Shown here in pieces: positions 42,758 to 50,916 of a stretch of 64,000 bases of DNA. A model generated the notes under the pieces. That model was not told the DNA's origin. It did no database searches and worked only from the letters and a program-made list of their open reading frames with translations. How positions within the stretch are numbered: the stretch's first letter is position 1; each line of letters opens with the position of its first letter. Source of the DNA: Pseudonocardia sp. CNS-004. GTDB taxonomy: Bacteria; Actinomycetota; Actinomycetes; Mycobacteriales; Pseudonocardiaceae. The stretch spans positions 1 to 64,000 of the forward strand of contig MKJV01000064.1 of assembly GCA_001942185.1 (NCBI GenBank), in the 5' to 3' direction. A program made the translations under genes and the position numbers.

Positions 42758-43681
42758 TCAGCGGTAGCTCGTCACGTCCGCGGGCTTCCCCGCGTCCTGC
42801 ACCTCCACGATGTAGCGCCAGGCGTCGGGAGCTGATCCGTCGAGGTCGGTGAAGCCGTACTCCTTCGCGAGGCCGCCGCTGGAGTGGCTCTGGCCCTGCC
42901 GGCGTTCGCGCTGCGGGTCCGCGGCGAGGGCGGCGACGGCGCGGCCGACGAAGCGGGGGGTCTCGGAGATCGCGAAGTGCGGCTCCTGCGCGCACGCGTC
43001 GCGCCAGTTGTCCTCGGTGACGCCGTAGACCTGCAGCATGATCTCCGAGCGCAGCCAGCCGGGGGTGATCGCGACAGCGGTGGCGCCGTGCGGGCCGAGT
43101 TCGTGCGCCCAGCTGCGGGCGAGCCGGATGGGCGCGACCTTGGCCAGGTCGTAGTAGACGTTGAGCCGGTAGTGGTCGGCGTTGTACCCGGCGGTGCCGT
43201 CGGTGACCTCGACGACCAGGCCGCCCGGCCGCCGGATCAGCAGCGGGAAGGCGTACCGGGCCGTCACGAGGTGGGTGTCGATCGCCAGGCGCAGGATCCG
43301 CAGGCCGGCGTCGAGGGAGTGTTCCCACACCGGCTTGTCCCACTCGGTGAGGTACTCGCCGCCCCAGATGTCGTTGACCAGCACGTCGAGGCGGCCCTGC
43401 TCGTCGTCGATGCGCGCCACCAGCCGCTCGACCTCTTCGGGGACGAGGTGGTCGGTGGGCACCGCGATGCCGGTGCCGCCCGCGGCCGTCACCAGGTCGG
43501 CGGTGTCCTCGATCGTCTCCGGCCGGTCGTACTCGCTGCGGCGTTCCCGGGTGGAGCGGCCCGTGACGTACACGGTGGCGCCCGCCGCTCCGAGCTCCAC
43601 CGCGATGCCTCGCCCGGCACCCCGCGTCGCGCCCGCGACGAGTGCCACCCGCCCGGCGAGCGGTCGTTCGGTTCCTGCCAT
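42758..43681 (-). CDS. Short-chain dehydrogenase/reductase
   Basis: An intact 307-residue SDR. The NAD(P) motif is VALVAGATRGAGRGIAVELG, the structural segment is LDVLVNDIWGGE (Asn-Asp in place of the usual NAG), and the catalytic Tyr-x-x-x-Lys is in NVYYDLAKVAPIRLARSWAH. The Ser position appears as VEVTDGTAGYN, so the usual active-site Ser is replaced or shifted. The C-terminal extension past 240 (RQGQSHSSGGLAKEYGFTDL) is characteristic of a subgroup of longer SDRs. The substrate is unknown. Confidence 0.85.
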   Translation of the reverse strand: MAGTERPLAGRVALVAGATRGAGRGIAVELGAAGATVYVTGRSTRERRSEYDRPETIEDTADLVTAAGGTGIAVPTDHLVPEEVERLVARIDDEQGRLDVLVNDIWGGEYLTEWDKPVWEHSLDAGLRILRLAIDTHLVTARYAFPLLIRRPGGLVVEVTDGTAGYNADHYRLNVYYDLAKVAPIRLARSWAHELGPHGATAVAITPGWLRSEIMLQVYGVTEDNWRDACAQEPHFAISETPRFVGRAVAALAADPQRERRQGQSHSSGGLAKEYGFTDLDGSAPDAWRYIVEVQDAGKPADVTSYR

Positions 43682-43735
43682 GAGGCGATCGTCCGGCGCA
43701 AACCTGACAGCTCATGGCGGTGTACGTGATGTGCG

Positions 43736-43855
43736 ATGGACTGCCTCATCGCGATGGTCGCCGTGCGCACCGGCGCCACCCTCGTGCACCGTGACCGTGA
43801 CTTCGACGTGCTCGCCGCGGCCCTACCGGATCTGAGGGTCCGCTCCCTCGTCTGA
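43736..43855 (+). pseudogene. VapC toxin fragment (PIN-domain C-terminus)
   Basis: The 39-residue reading frame MDCLIAMVAVRTGATLVHRD and RDFDVLAAALPDLRVRSLV matches only the last third of a VapC PIN domain, including the conserved D-C-x-I-A and H-x-D-x-D-F motifs. The first 80-90 residues with the other catalytic acids, and any vapB antitoxin gene, are absent. It overlaps the end of the convergent permease-prefix gene, as expected of decaying DNA. Confidence 0.75.
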
Positions 43856-44521
43856 TCGTCGGCACCCGCGCGCGAAGCGCAGCGACCGGATCGCCGACCT
43901 CGTCACCAGCGCGCCTGCCGTGGCGCTGAAGGCGATGACGAGGGCGGTCGCGGGGGAGGCGGCGAGCGACTGGCCGTCGTGGTGGGGTGCCAGCACGTTC
44001 ATGACGACGGACAGGCCGCCGCAGCCGACGACACCGAGCGCGCCGATGACGCCCGTCAGGCCCGTGACCCACCTGGGGAGCCGCGCGGTCCGGAACGAGG
44101 CCAGCAGCGGGATGAGCGCGGCCGTCGCGATCACCAGCGTCAACGAGTCGACCGCGCGGGCGAGTGCGGCGACCGTGGCGCTCGGCGGCGCGGACCACCC
44201 GGACCCCGTCATCCACACCGCATCCCATGCCACGAGCGTGGCGGGGAACAGCACGACGAGCAGCAGGGCGGTGCGCCTGCCCTGGCGGGCGGTGAGCTCC
44301 TCCTGCATCAGCGGGGCCACCTCGCCCACCGTGCCGAACTCGCGGACGGCCGCCGCGGCGGCGTGCCGGGGGTCGAGCCCGCGGTCCTGGTGTGCGGCGA
44401 CGGCGTCGGCGAGTCCCTCGCGCACCTCGGTGATCATGCTCCGCTTCACGTTTGCGGGCCCGCGCAGCACGCGGTCGAGCTCGGCGACGTGTGCGCCGAT
44501 CGGGTCGAGTGCGGTGGTCAT
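43823..44521 (-). CDS. Permease-prefix-domain membrane protein
   Basis: 232 residues, partner of the upstream PadR gene. The N-terminal domain (about 1-75: VAELDRVLRGPANVKRSMIT, then EVREGLADAVAAHQDRGLDP) is the permease prefix domain seen with PadR regulators. The remainder has about four helices (ALLLVVLFPATLVAWDAVW; LTLVIATAALIPLLASF; WVTGLTGVIGALGVVGCGGL; ALVIAFSATAGALVTRSAIR). It overlaps the PadR stop by ATGA. The function is unknown, probably an envelope response. Confidence 0.82.
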   Translation of the reverse strand: MTTALDPIGAHVAELDRVLRGPANVKRSMITEVREGLADAVAAHQDRGLDPRHAAAAAVREFGTVGEVAPLMQEELTARQGRRTALLLVVLFPATLVAWDAVWMTGSGWSAPPSATVAALARAVDSLTLVIATAALIPLLASFRTARLPRWVTGLTGVIGALGVVGCGGLSVVMNVLAPHHDGQSLAASPATALVIAFSATAGALVTRSAIRSLRFARGCRRSDEGADPQIR

Positions 44522-44850
44522 GTCGTGCCCGCCGAGGGGCGCAGGACGGCGTCGACCACGGCGCTGAACTCGGTCCAGTCGGCGCGCTGACCGGCGAGGG
44601 CGTGCCGGCCCGATCTGGTGAGCGTGTACGTGCGCCGCTCCCGCCCGCCCACCGTGCTCCAGGTGCCCGACAGCAGCGCCGCGCGCTCCAGGCGGCGCAG
44701 CGCCGGGTACACGGTGCCGGTGGGGAGGTCGAGCCGGCCGCCGCTGCGCGTCTGGAGGGCCTCGATGATCGCGTAGCCGTGACGAGGGCCGTCCTCGAGG
44801 ACCGCGAGGATCAGCCCGTCGAGGTGGCCGCGGACGGCATCGGGCTTCAT
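44518..44850 (-). CDS. PadR-family transcriptional regulator
   Basis: An intact 110-residue repressor. Winged-helix: LDGLILAVLEDGPRHGYAII, then EALQTRSGGRLDLPTGTVYP and ALRRLERAALLSGTWSTVGG, followed by the wing RERRTYTLTRSGRHAL. This is a standard PadR-like pattern (H-G-Y-x-[IL] and G-[ST]-x-Y-P-x-L-x-x-L). It is coupled to the permease-prefix gene and divergent from a membrane-protein gene across a region with two palindromes. Confidence 0.92.
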   Translation of the reverse strand: MKPDAVRGHLDGLILAVLEDGPRHGYAIIEALQTRSGGRLDLPTGTVYPALRRLERAALLSGTWSTVGGRERRTYTLTRSGRHALAGQRADWTEFSAVVDAVLRPSAGTT

Positions 44851-44894
44851 GTACAGGGATCCTACCTATCTCTGGTGCCGGCACATCCGGCATC

Positions 44895-44939
44895 AGATCA
44901 GGGAAATCCCTGATCTATACGTAGAGCATCTACATATAG
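44895..44939. promoter_or_regulatory. Two adjoining palindromes, candidate PadR operators
   Basis: AGATCAGGGA-AA-TCCCTGATCT at 44895-44916 is a perfect 10-2-10 palindrome. CTATACGTAGA and TCTACATATAG (44915-44939) form an 11-bp arm pair around GCA with one mismatch, sharing two bases with the first. They lie between divergent promoters; a TATAGT at 44935-44940 could serve as the rightward -10. Confidence 0.7.
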
Positions 44940-44950
44940 TGTCCGGCGGC

Positions 44951-45376
44951 GTGAACACTCTCGGACCGCCGATGGCAGCCCCGACCAGGCGGCCGCGCGC
45001 CACGCTCTGGACGCTGCGGTTGCTGCTCACCGGGCACCTCGTCGCCGTGCTCGCCCAGCCGGTGCTCGCCGGTCGCTTCCTCACCGGTGACGTCGATGCG
45101 ATGGAGGTCCACGGGCTCATCGGCTCGTTGCTGGCGCTCGTCGCGATGACCCTCATCGCGGGCGCGCTCGCGTACGTCCTCGGCGGGCGGGGTCAGCTGT
45201 GGCTGCTGCCGGTCACCGTGCTGGTGTTCCTCGCCGAGGGGTTCCAGATCGGTGCGGGCTACTCCCGCCAGCTGGAGCTGCACATCCCCATGGGCGTCGG
45301 GATCGCGGTGACGGCGGCGCTGCTCGCGGTCTGGGTCTGGTCGCCCGCAGCCGGCCGTCCCCGGGGTCGACGATGA
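44951..45376 (+). CDS. Membrane protein upstream of the multicopper oxidase
   Basis: 141 residues from GTG 44951 (ATG 44972 is an alternative), with four helices: LWTLRLLLTGHLVAVLAQPV, VHGLIGSLLALVAMTLIAGA, LWLLPVTVLVFLAEGFQIGA and MGVGIAVTAALLAVWVW. Conserved polar residues in helices (His16-region, Glu in VHGLIG) might bind metal or haem, but no family is certain. Its stop overlaps the oxidase start, so it is probably part of the same unit. Confidence 0.8.
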   Translation: MNTLGPPMAAPTRRPRATLWTLRLLLTGHLVAVLAQPVLAGRFLTGDVDAMEVHGLIGSLLALVAMTLIAGALAYVLGGRGQLWLLPVTVLVFLAEGFQIGAGYSRQLELHIPMGVGIAVTAALLAVWVWSPAAGRPRGRR

Positions 45377-46928
45377 GCGCCCGGGTGTCGCGGCGCGGGT
45401 TCCTCGGGCTGCTCGGCGGGGCGGCGACGCTCGCCGCGCTCCCGTCGTGCGGGCCGGGGGCGACGGCGGGCTCGACCGGGGAGGTGCTCGCCAGCGCCGT
45501 GCCGCTGCCGCCGCCCTACCGGGTGCCGCTTCCGGTGCCACCGGTGGCGCGGCCGACCGGGGTGGACGACACCGGTGCGCAGCTGTACCGGGTGACGCAG
45601 CGGGTGGCCGAGGCGGAGATCCTGCCCGGCGTCCGGACGCCGATCCTCGGCTACGACGGGATCTTCCCGGGGCCGACGTTCGAGACGCGGCGGGGCGAGG
45701 CCGTGGTCGTGCGGTACCGCAACGAGCTGCCGGTGCCGACCGTGGTGCACCTGCACGGTGGGCACACCCCCGCCGAGCACGACGGGTGGCCGTTGGACCT
45801 GGTGCTGCCCGCGGGCGACTCCCGGGACTGGCAGGGGCACCACGCATGGTCGGCGACGCCGCGGCGGGGGAGCGGGAGCACCGCTATCCGAATGACCAGC
45901 GTGCGGCCACGCTCTGGTACCACGACCACCGGATGGACTTCACGGGCCCGGCCGTGTACCGCGGCCTCGCCGGGTTCCACATCGTCCGGGACGACGTCGA
46001 GGACGCGCTGCCACTGCCGCGCGGCGAGCGCGAGCTGCCGCTGATGATCTGCGACCGCGCGTTCGCCGCCGACGGCTCGTTCGCCTACCCCGGTCTCGAC
46101 CAGGGGATGCGTTCGCTCCCGGGCGTGGAGGACGACTGGATGGAAGGTGTGCTCGGCGACGTCGTGCTCGTCAACGGGGCGCCGTGGCCGGTGCACGAGG
46201 TGGACGCCGCGTGCTACCGGCTGCGGCTGCTGAACGCCTCCAATGCCCGCCGCTACCGGCTCGTGCTCACCGTGCCTGGCGGGCCGGACGTGCCGTTCGT
46301 GCAGATCGGCTCGGACGGTGGGCTGCTCCCGGCGCCGGTGGAGCACCAGGCCATCGAGCTCGCGTCGGGGGAGCGGTTCGACGTGGTGGTCGACTTCTCG
46401 GTGCTGCCGGTGGGCACCGAGGTCACGATGGTGAACGGCCTGGACGGGGGTACGGCCGGCCGGGTGATGCGGTTCCGGGTGGTGCGTACCGCCCGGGACG
46501 ACAGCCGGGTGCCGTCCCGTCTCGCCGAGTTCGAGCCCCTCGTGCCGCCCGACGGGGCCCCGCAGCGCACCTTCCGGTTCAGCCGCGGCCCGGTCGGCGA
46601 CCACCGCGGCTGGACGATCAACGACACCTCCTTCGACCCGGACACCTCGCTCGCGGACATCCGGCTCGGCGAGACCGAGGTGTGGCGGTTCGTCACCGAC
46701 GTCCACCACCCGGTCCACGTCCACCTCGACGCGTTCCAGGTGCTGCGGCGCGGCAGCGGCGGCCTGCTCGACCTCGACCGGGGGTGGAAGGACACCGTCG
46801 ACGTGCGCCCGGCGGAGATCGTCGACGTGGCCGTGCGCTTCTCCGACCACGCCGGGCGCTTCGTCTTCCACTGCCACAACCTCGAGCACGAGGACATGGC
46901 GATGATGGCGACGATCAGGACGGTGTGA
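45373..46928 (+). CDS. Tat-exported multicopper oxidase (apparent frameshift)
   Basis: About 518 residues after one missing base near 45860. The Tat signal is SRRGFLGLLGGAATLAALP with a possible lipobox cysteine (LPSC). Copper motifs in order: VVHLHGGHTP, LWYHDHRMD, HPVHVHLDAFQ and the C-terminal HCHNLEHEDMAMM with the axial Met of the type-1 site. It resembles bilirubin-oxidase/CotA-like or CueO-like enzymes that oxidise phenols or cuprous ion outside the cell. It is coupled to the preceding membrane-protein gene and tail-to-tail with a methyltransferase. Confidence 0.9.
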
Positions 46929-47667
46929 CCGGCTTGCGCCCGGCGGCGAGGAAGAGCGGAACCGCGAAGAAGGACCGGTCACGCTCGGCGCGGTTGCGCT
47001 GTTCGCCGAGCCACGCGTCGGCCTGTTCCTGGCTCACCGCGCCGGCCCGCACCGCGCCGGTGGCCAGCCGGGCGACCATGAAGAGCGCCAGTGCCGGATC
47101 GTCGAGGACGGCGGTGTGCACCTCGCAGGTGACCTCGTCGAAGCCGGTGTCCAGCAGCAGGCCGCGGTAGCGGCGGGCCACCCGGCCGTGCACCATGTCG
47201 GCGGCGGCGGCGCCCACGATCGTCCTGGTCAGCGCGGGGTCGTCGGAGTCGATCACGTACGCGTCCCAGTCCTGGCCGAGGAGGGCGATCCGGCCGCCCG
47301 GCGCGAGCACCCGGCGGGCCTCGGCGCAGGCCTTGGCCGGGTCGTCGAGCGCGTGGTAGAGCTTCTCGGCCCGGTACCCGTCGAGGCTCTCGTCGGGGAA
47401 CGGCAGCCGCAGCGCGTCGCCCACCTCGAACCGGCGGCCCGGGTGCTGCTCGCGGGCGAAGGCGACGGCCTCGTCGGCCGCGTCGATGCCGACGGCGTCG
47501 GCGCCGAGGCCGGCGAGCTCGGCGACGGCCGTGCCGCCGCCGGACCCGACGTCGGCCACCCGGTTGCCCGGCCCGACCTGCAGGAGCTCGTAGGAGCGGC
47601 GTCGCAACCGGACGGAGTCCGGCCGGCTGTCGAAGGCGATCAGGAAGTCCAGGAAGGTCTTGTCCAC
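46915..47667 (-). CDS. Class I SAM-dependent methyltransferase
   Basis: An intact 250-residue methyltransferase. SAM-binding motif I is VADVGSGGGTAVAELA, followed by an acidic residue in AVGIDAADEAVAFAREQHPG and VGDALRLPFPDESLDGYRAE, with the typical RVLAPGGRIALLG strand. The substrate region is not diagnostic. GTG 47667 faces the MerR gene across 55 bases, a pairing that suggests the MerR protein controls it. Its end overlaps the oxidase gene by 14 bases. Confidence 0.88.
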   Translation of the reverse strand: MDKTFLDFLIAFDSRPDSVRLRRRSYELLQVGPGNRVADVGSGGGTAVAELAGLGADAVGIDAADEAVAFAREQHPGRRFEVGDALRLPFPDESLDGYRAEKLYHALDDPAKACAEARRVLAPGGRIALLGQDWDAYVIDSDDPALTRTIVGAAAADMVHGRVARRYRGLLLDTGFDEVTCEVHTAVLDDPALALFMVARLATGAVRAGAVSQEQADAWLGEQRNRAERDRSFFAVPLFLAAGRKPVTPS

Positions 47668-47690
47668 GGGGTCGACCCTGCCTTTTCATG

Positions 47691-47705
47691 TTGACGTGAA
47701 GTCAA
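47691..47705. promoter_or_regulatory. Short dyad TTGAC-N5-GTCAA, candidate MerR site
   Basis: TTGAC (47691-47695) and GTCAA (47701-47705) are perfect complements between the divergent methyltransferase and MerR genes. MerR regulators bind such dyads in the promoter spacer; TTGAC is also a possible -35 box. Confidence 0.5.
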
Positions 47706-47722
47706 GCTCCGAGCAGGGCGAG

Positions 47723-48115
47723 ATGTCGATCGGCGAGCTGGCGGACCGGTTCGGTCTCGCCACCCACGTCCTGCGGCACTGGGAGGCCGTCGGGCTGCTC
47801 ACGCCCGCGCACCGGACGAGCGGGCGTCGCCGGTACGGCGGGGACGCGCTCGCGCGGGTGGCCCTCATCCAGCAGTTCAAGGAGCTCGGCTTCGGGTTGG
47901 ACCAGATCCGCGCGATGCTGGACACCACCGATCCCGCGGCCCGCAAAGCGGTGCTCGCCCGGCACGACGCCGAGCTGGAGCGCCGCATCGCATCGGCCAC
48001 CGCGGCGCGGGACCTGATCGGTCACGGGCTGAGGTGCCCGGCACCCGACTTCATCGAGTGCCCGACCTTCCTGGCCGGGCTCGAGGCCCGGATCCCGCCT
48101 GCCCGCGGCCGGTGA
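47723..48115 (+). CDS. MerR-family transcriptional regulator
   Basis: An intact 130-residue MerR protein: MSIGELADRFGLATHVLRHW followed by EAVGLLTPAHRTSGRRRYGG, a textbook helix-turn-helix and wing, then a coiled-coil dimerisation helix (LDTTDPAARKAVLARHDAEL). C-terminal CPAPDFIECPTF contains two cysteines that could respond to metal or oxidation. It is divergent from the methyltransferase and probably controls it. Confidence 0.9.
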   Translation: MSIGELADRFGLATHVLRHWEAVGLLTPAHRTSGRRRYGGDALARVALIQQFKELGFGLDQIRAMLDTTDPAARKAVLARHDAELERRIASATAARDLIGHGLRCPAPDFIECPTFLAGLEARIPPARGR

Positions 48116-48142
48116 GCGCAGGTCGGGGTGCGCGGGCTCGAC

Positions 48143-48436
48143 CTACGTCGTGGGCAGCCCCTCCACGATCGCCACGGCCGAGGTGCTGCACCGCTTCCGG
48201 ATCTCGGCCACCTCCTGGTACTCGGGCGAGTGGTAGAAGGCGAGCGCAGCCTCGTAGCTCGGGAACTCGACCACGACGAACCGCGGCAACCACTCGCCCT
48301 CGACCGGGGTGGCGTCGCCGCCGCGCGCGAGGTAGCGCGCTCCGTGCTCGGCGAGGAGCACCTGGGCCTTCTGCTTGTACTCCTCGTAGCCGTCGGGGTC
48401 GGTCACCTCGCCGTGCAGGATCAGGTAGCCGGGCAC
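48143..48436 (-). CDS. DUF1330 protein
   Basis: An intact 97-residue ferredoxin-like fold protein: GYLILHGEVTDPDGYEEYKQ, then ARYLARGGDATPVEGEWLPR and FVVVEFPSYEAALAFYHSPE. DUF1330 dimers are often linked with catabolic gene clusters. It lies 12 bases after the F420-oxidoreductase stop and ends the leftward pyrimidine/hydantoin operon. Its biochemical role is unknown. Confidence 0.88.
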   Translation of the reverse strand: MPGYLILHGEVTDPDGYEEYKQKAQVLLAEHGARYLARGGDATPVEGEWLPRFVVVEFPSYEAALAFYHSPEYQEVAEIRKRCSTSAVAIVEGLPTT

Positions 48437-48448
48437 GGGGCCTCCGGT

Positions 48449-49459
48449 TCAGCGCAGTGCGGGGATCACGGACGCGCCGTAGGCGTCGATCGTCGCCTCC
48501 CGCGCGTCGTGCATGGCGTAGATCGCGAACTGGTCCACGCCGAGCTCCGTCAGCTCGGCGAGCCGTTCCAGCTGCGCGGACGGCGGGCCGAGCAGGCAGA
48601 ACCGCTCGACGACCTCGTCGGGCACGAAGTCGGTGGACCGGTTGTCGGCGCGGCCGTGGTGGCTGTAGTCGTAGCCTGCCCGGCCCTTGATGTAGCCGGT
48701 GAGCGCCGCGGGAACGGCCGCGGACCTCTCGCCGTAGCGCGTGACGAGGTCGGCGACGTGGTTGCCGACCATCCCGCCGAACCAGCGGCACTGGTCCCGC
48801 GCGTGCCCGAGATCGTCACCGACGTACGCCGGGGCGGCCACGCAGATCGTGATCGCCGCCGGGTCCCGGCCCGCGGCCTCCGCCGCGGCGCGCACGGTCT
48901 TGACCGTCCACTCCACGAGGTAGGGGTCGGCGAGCTGCAGGATGAAGCCGTCGGCCGCCCGGCCCACGAGATCGAGCGCCTTCGGCCCGTACCCGGCCAT
49001 CCAGACCGGCAGCCGCGTGCCCTCGGCGACCCACGGGATCTGCACCGCCGTGCCGTGCAGGTCGACCGAGCGGCCCTCCGCGAGCTCGCGGATCACGTGG
49101 ATCGACTCCTCGAGCCGCGCGAGCGTGGTGGGCGGCCTGCCCTGCACGCGCACCGCGGAGTCGCCGCGGCCGATGCCGCAGACGGTGCGGTTGCCGAACT
49201 GCTCGTTGAGCGTGGCGTGCAGCGACGCGATGACCGTCCAGTCGCGGGTGGCCGGGTTGGTCACCATCGGCCCGACGGTCAGCCTCGACGTCCGCTCCAG
49301 GATCCGCGGGTAGATGACGTAGGGCTCCTGCCAGAGCACGTGCGAGTCGAACGTCCAGCCGTGGCTGAACCCGTGCTCCTCGGCCCGCACCATGAGGTCG
49401 ACGACGGTCTGCGCGGGCGGATCGGTCTGCAGGACGAGCCCGACGTCCATCGCGGTCAT
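48449..49459 (-). CDS. F420-type LLM oxidoreductase of the TIGR03842/CPS_4043 group
   Basis: An intact 336-residue TIM-barrel flavin/F420 oxidoreductase: VGLVLQTDPPAQTVVDLMVR, then EEHGFSHGWTFDSHVLWQEP, VTNPATRDWTVIASLHATLN and TVCGIGRGDSAVRVQGRPPT. The group is known to sit in hydantoinase/dihydropyrimidinase clusters. ATG 49459 overlaps the amidohydrolase stop. A role in reducing or oxidising a pyrimidine-like ring is inferred from the neighbourhood only. Confidence 0.88.
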   Translation of the reverse strand: MTAMDVGLVLQTDPPAQTVVDLMVRAEEHGFSHGWTFDSHVLWQEPYVIYPRILERTSRLTVGPMVTNPATRDWTVIASLHATLNEQFGNRTVCGIGRGDSAVRVQGRPPTTLARLEESIHVIRELAEGRSVDLHGTAVQIPWVAEGTRLPVWMAGYGPKALDLVGRAADGFILQLADPYLVEWTVKTVRAAAEAAGRDPAAITICVAAPAYVGDDLGHARDQCRWFGGMVGNHVADLVTRYGERSAAVPAALTGYIKGRAGYDYSHHGRADNRSTDFVPDEVVERFCLLGPPSAQLERLAELTELGVDQFAIYAMHDAREATIDAYGASVIPALR

Positions 49460-50849
49460 CGGAGGTACTGGCACGTGTCGCGGGTCAGGAACGTCCCGTC
49501 GCCCGCCGTGCCGCGGTACTCACCGGCGTCGACGATCACCCGGCCCCTGGAGAGCACGGTGCGCACCTTCCCCGTGGTCTCGCGCCCCTCGTAGCAGGAG
49601 TAGTCGACGGCCATGTGGTGCGTCTGCGCCGAGTGGACCTGCGTGGCGGCCGGGTCGTAGATCACGATGTCGGCGTCGGCGCCGGGTGCGATCGTGCCCT
49701 TGCGCGGGTAGAGCCCGAACATCTTCGCGGGGGTTGCGGAGGCGATCTCGATCCAGCGCTTCCGCGAGATGTGCCCGTCCACCACGCCCTGGTGCAGCAG
49801 GTCCATCCGCGTCTCGACGCCGGGGAGCCCGTTGGGGATCTTCGAGAAGTCGCCGATGCCCATGTCCTTCTGCCCCTTGAAGCAGAACGGGCAGTGGTCG
49901 GTGGACACGACCGACAGGTCGTCGGTGCGCAGGCCCCGCCACAGCGCGGCCTGGTGCTCCGCGGGGCGCAGCGGCGTGGAGCAGACGTACTTCGCCCCCT
50001 CGAAGCCGGGACGACCCAGGTCGTCGGTGGAGAGGAACAGGTACTGCGGGCAGGTCTCGGCGAAGGCGTTGTAGCCCTCGTCGCGGGCCGCCGCGACCTG
50101 GGCGAGCGCCTGCGTGGCCGAGAGGTGGACGATGTAGATCGGTGCCTCGGCCACCTGGGCGAGCTTGATGGCCCGGTGCGTGGCCTCGGCCTCCAGCAGC
50201 GCGTGGCGCACCTCGCGTGGTAGCGCGGGTCGGTGTGGCCCTTCGCGAGCGCCTGCTCCACCAGCACGTCGATCGCGATGCCGTTCTCGGCGTGCATCAT
50301 GATCAGCCCGCCGGTCTCGGCGCCCTTCTGCAGCGCCCGCAGGATCTTGCCGTCGTCGGAGTAGAAGACGCCCGGGTAGGCCATGAACAGCTTGAAGCTG
50401 GTGATGCCCTCCCCGACGAGCGCCTCCATCTCCTTCAGCGAGCTCTCGTTGACGTCGGCGAGGATCATGTGGAACGCGTAGTCGATCGCGCAGTTGCCGT
50501 CGGCCTTCGCGTGCCATGCGTCGAGCCCCTCGCGCAGCGAGCCGCCGACCGACTGGATCGCGAAGTCGATGATCGTGGTCGTGCCGCCCCACGCCGCGGC
50601 GCGGGTGCCGGTCTCGAACGTGTCGGCCGCCGTCGTGCCGCCGAACGGCATCTGCATGTGGGTGTGCGCGTCGACCCCGCCGGGCACGACGTACATCCCG
50701 GTGGCGTCGATGACGGCGTCGGCCGTCCAGGACTGCGCCAGGGCCGGATCGGCGAGCGCCACCACCTTCTCGTCCTCGACCAGGACGTCGGCGGTGAGCT
50801 CGTCCGACGCCGTGATCACCAGGCCGCCCCGGATGAGCGTCTTGCTCAT
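49456..50849 (-). CDS. hydA: Dihydropyrimidinase/D-hydantoinase (apparent frameshift)
   Basis: Opens dihydropyrimidine or hydantoin rings to N-carbamoyl amino acids. About 465 residues after one missing base near 50218. Metal ligands: VDAHTHMQM (His-x-His), the carbamylated lysine in SFKLFMAYPGV, His in MMHAENG and YIVHLSATQAL, and Asp in VVSTDHCPFCFKGQKDMG. These are the usual positions for the dizinc amidohydrolase. It lies between the aminotransferase and the F420 oxidoreductase genes, with a strong inverted repeat just upstream. Confidence 0.93.
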
Positions 50850-50873
50850 GCCGTACCTCCCTGTTCCAGAGTC

Positions 50874-50913
50874 GTGAGTGGATACGAGTGCTCAGACACT
50901 CGTATCCACTCAC
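50874..50913. promoter_or_regulatory. Perfect 17-bp inverted repeat upstream of the dihydropyrimidinase gene
   Basis: GTGAGTGGATACGAGTG at 50874-50890 and its perfect complement at 50897-50913 flank a six-base loop CTCAGA. It fills most of the 67-base gap between two genes read in the same direction, 24 bases before the dihydropyrimidinase ATG. It has no T-run, so an attenuator, RNA-processing hairpin or protein-binding site is as likely as a terminator. Confidence 0.75.
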
Positions 50914-50916
50914 GGG

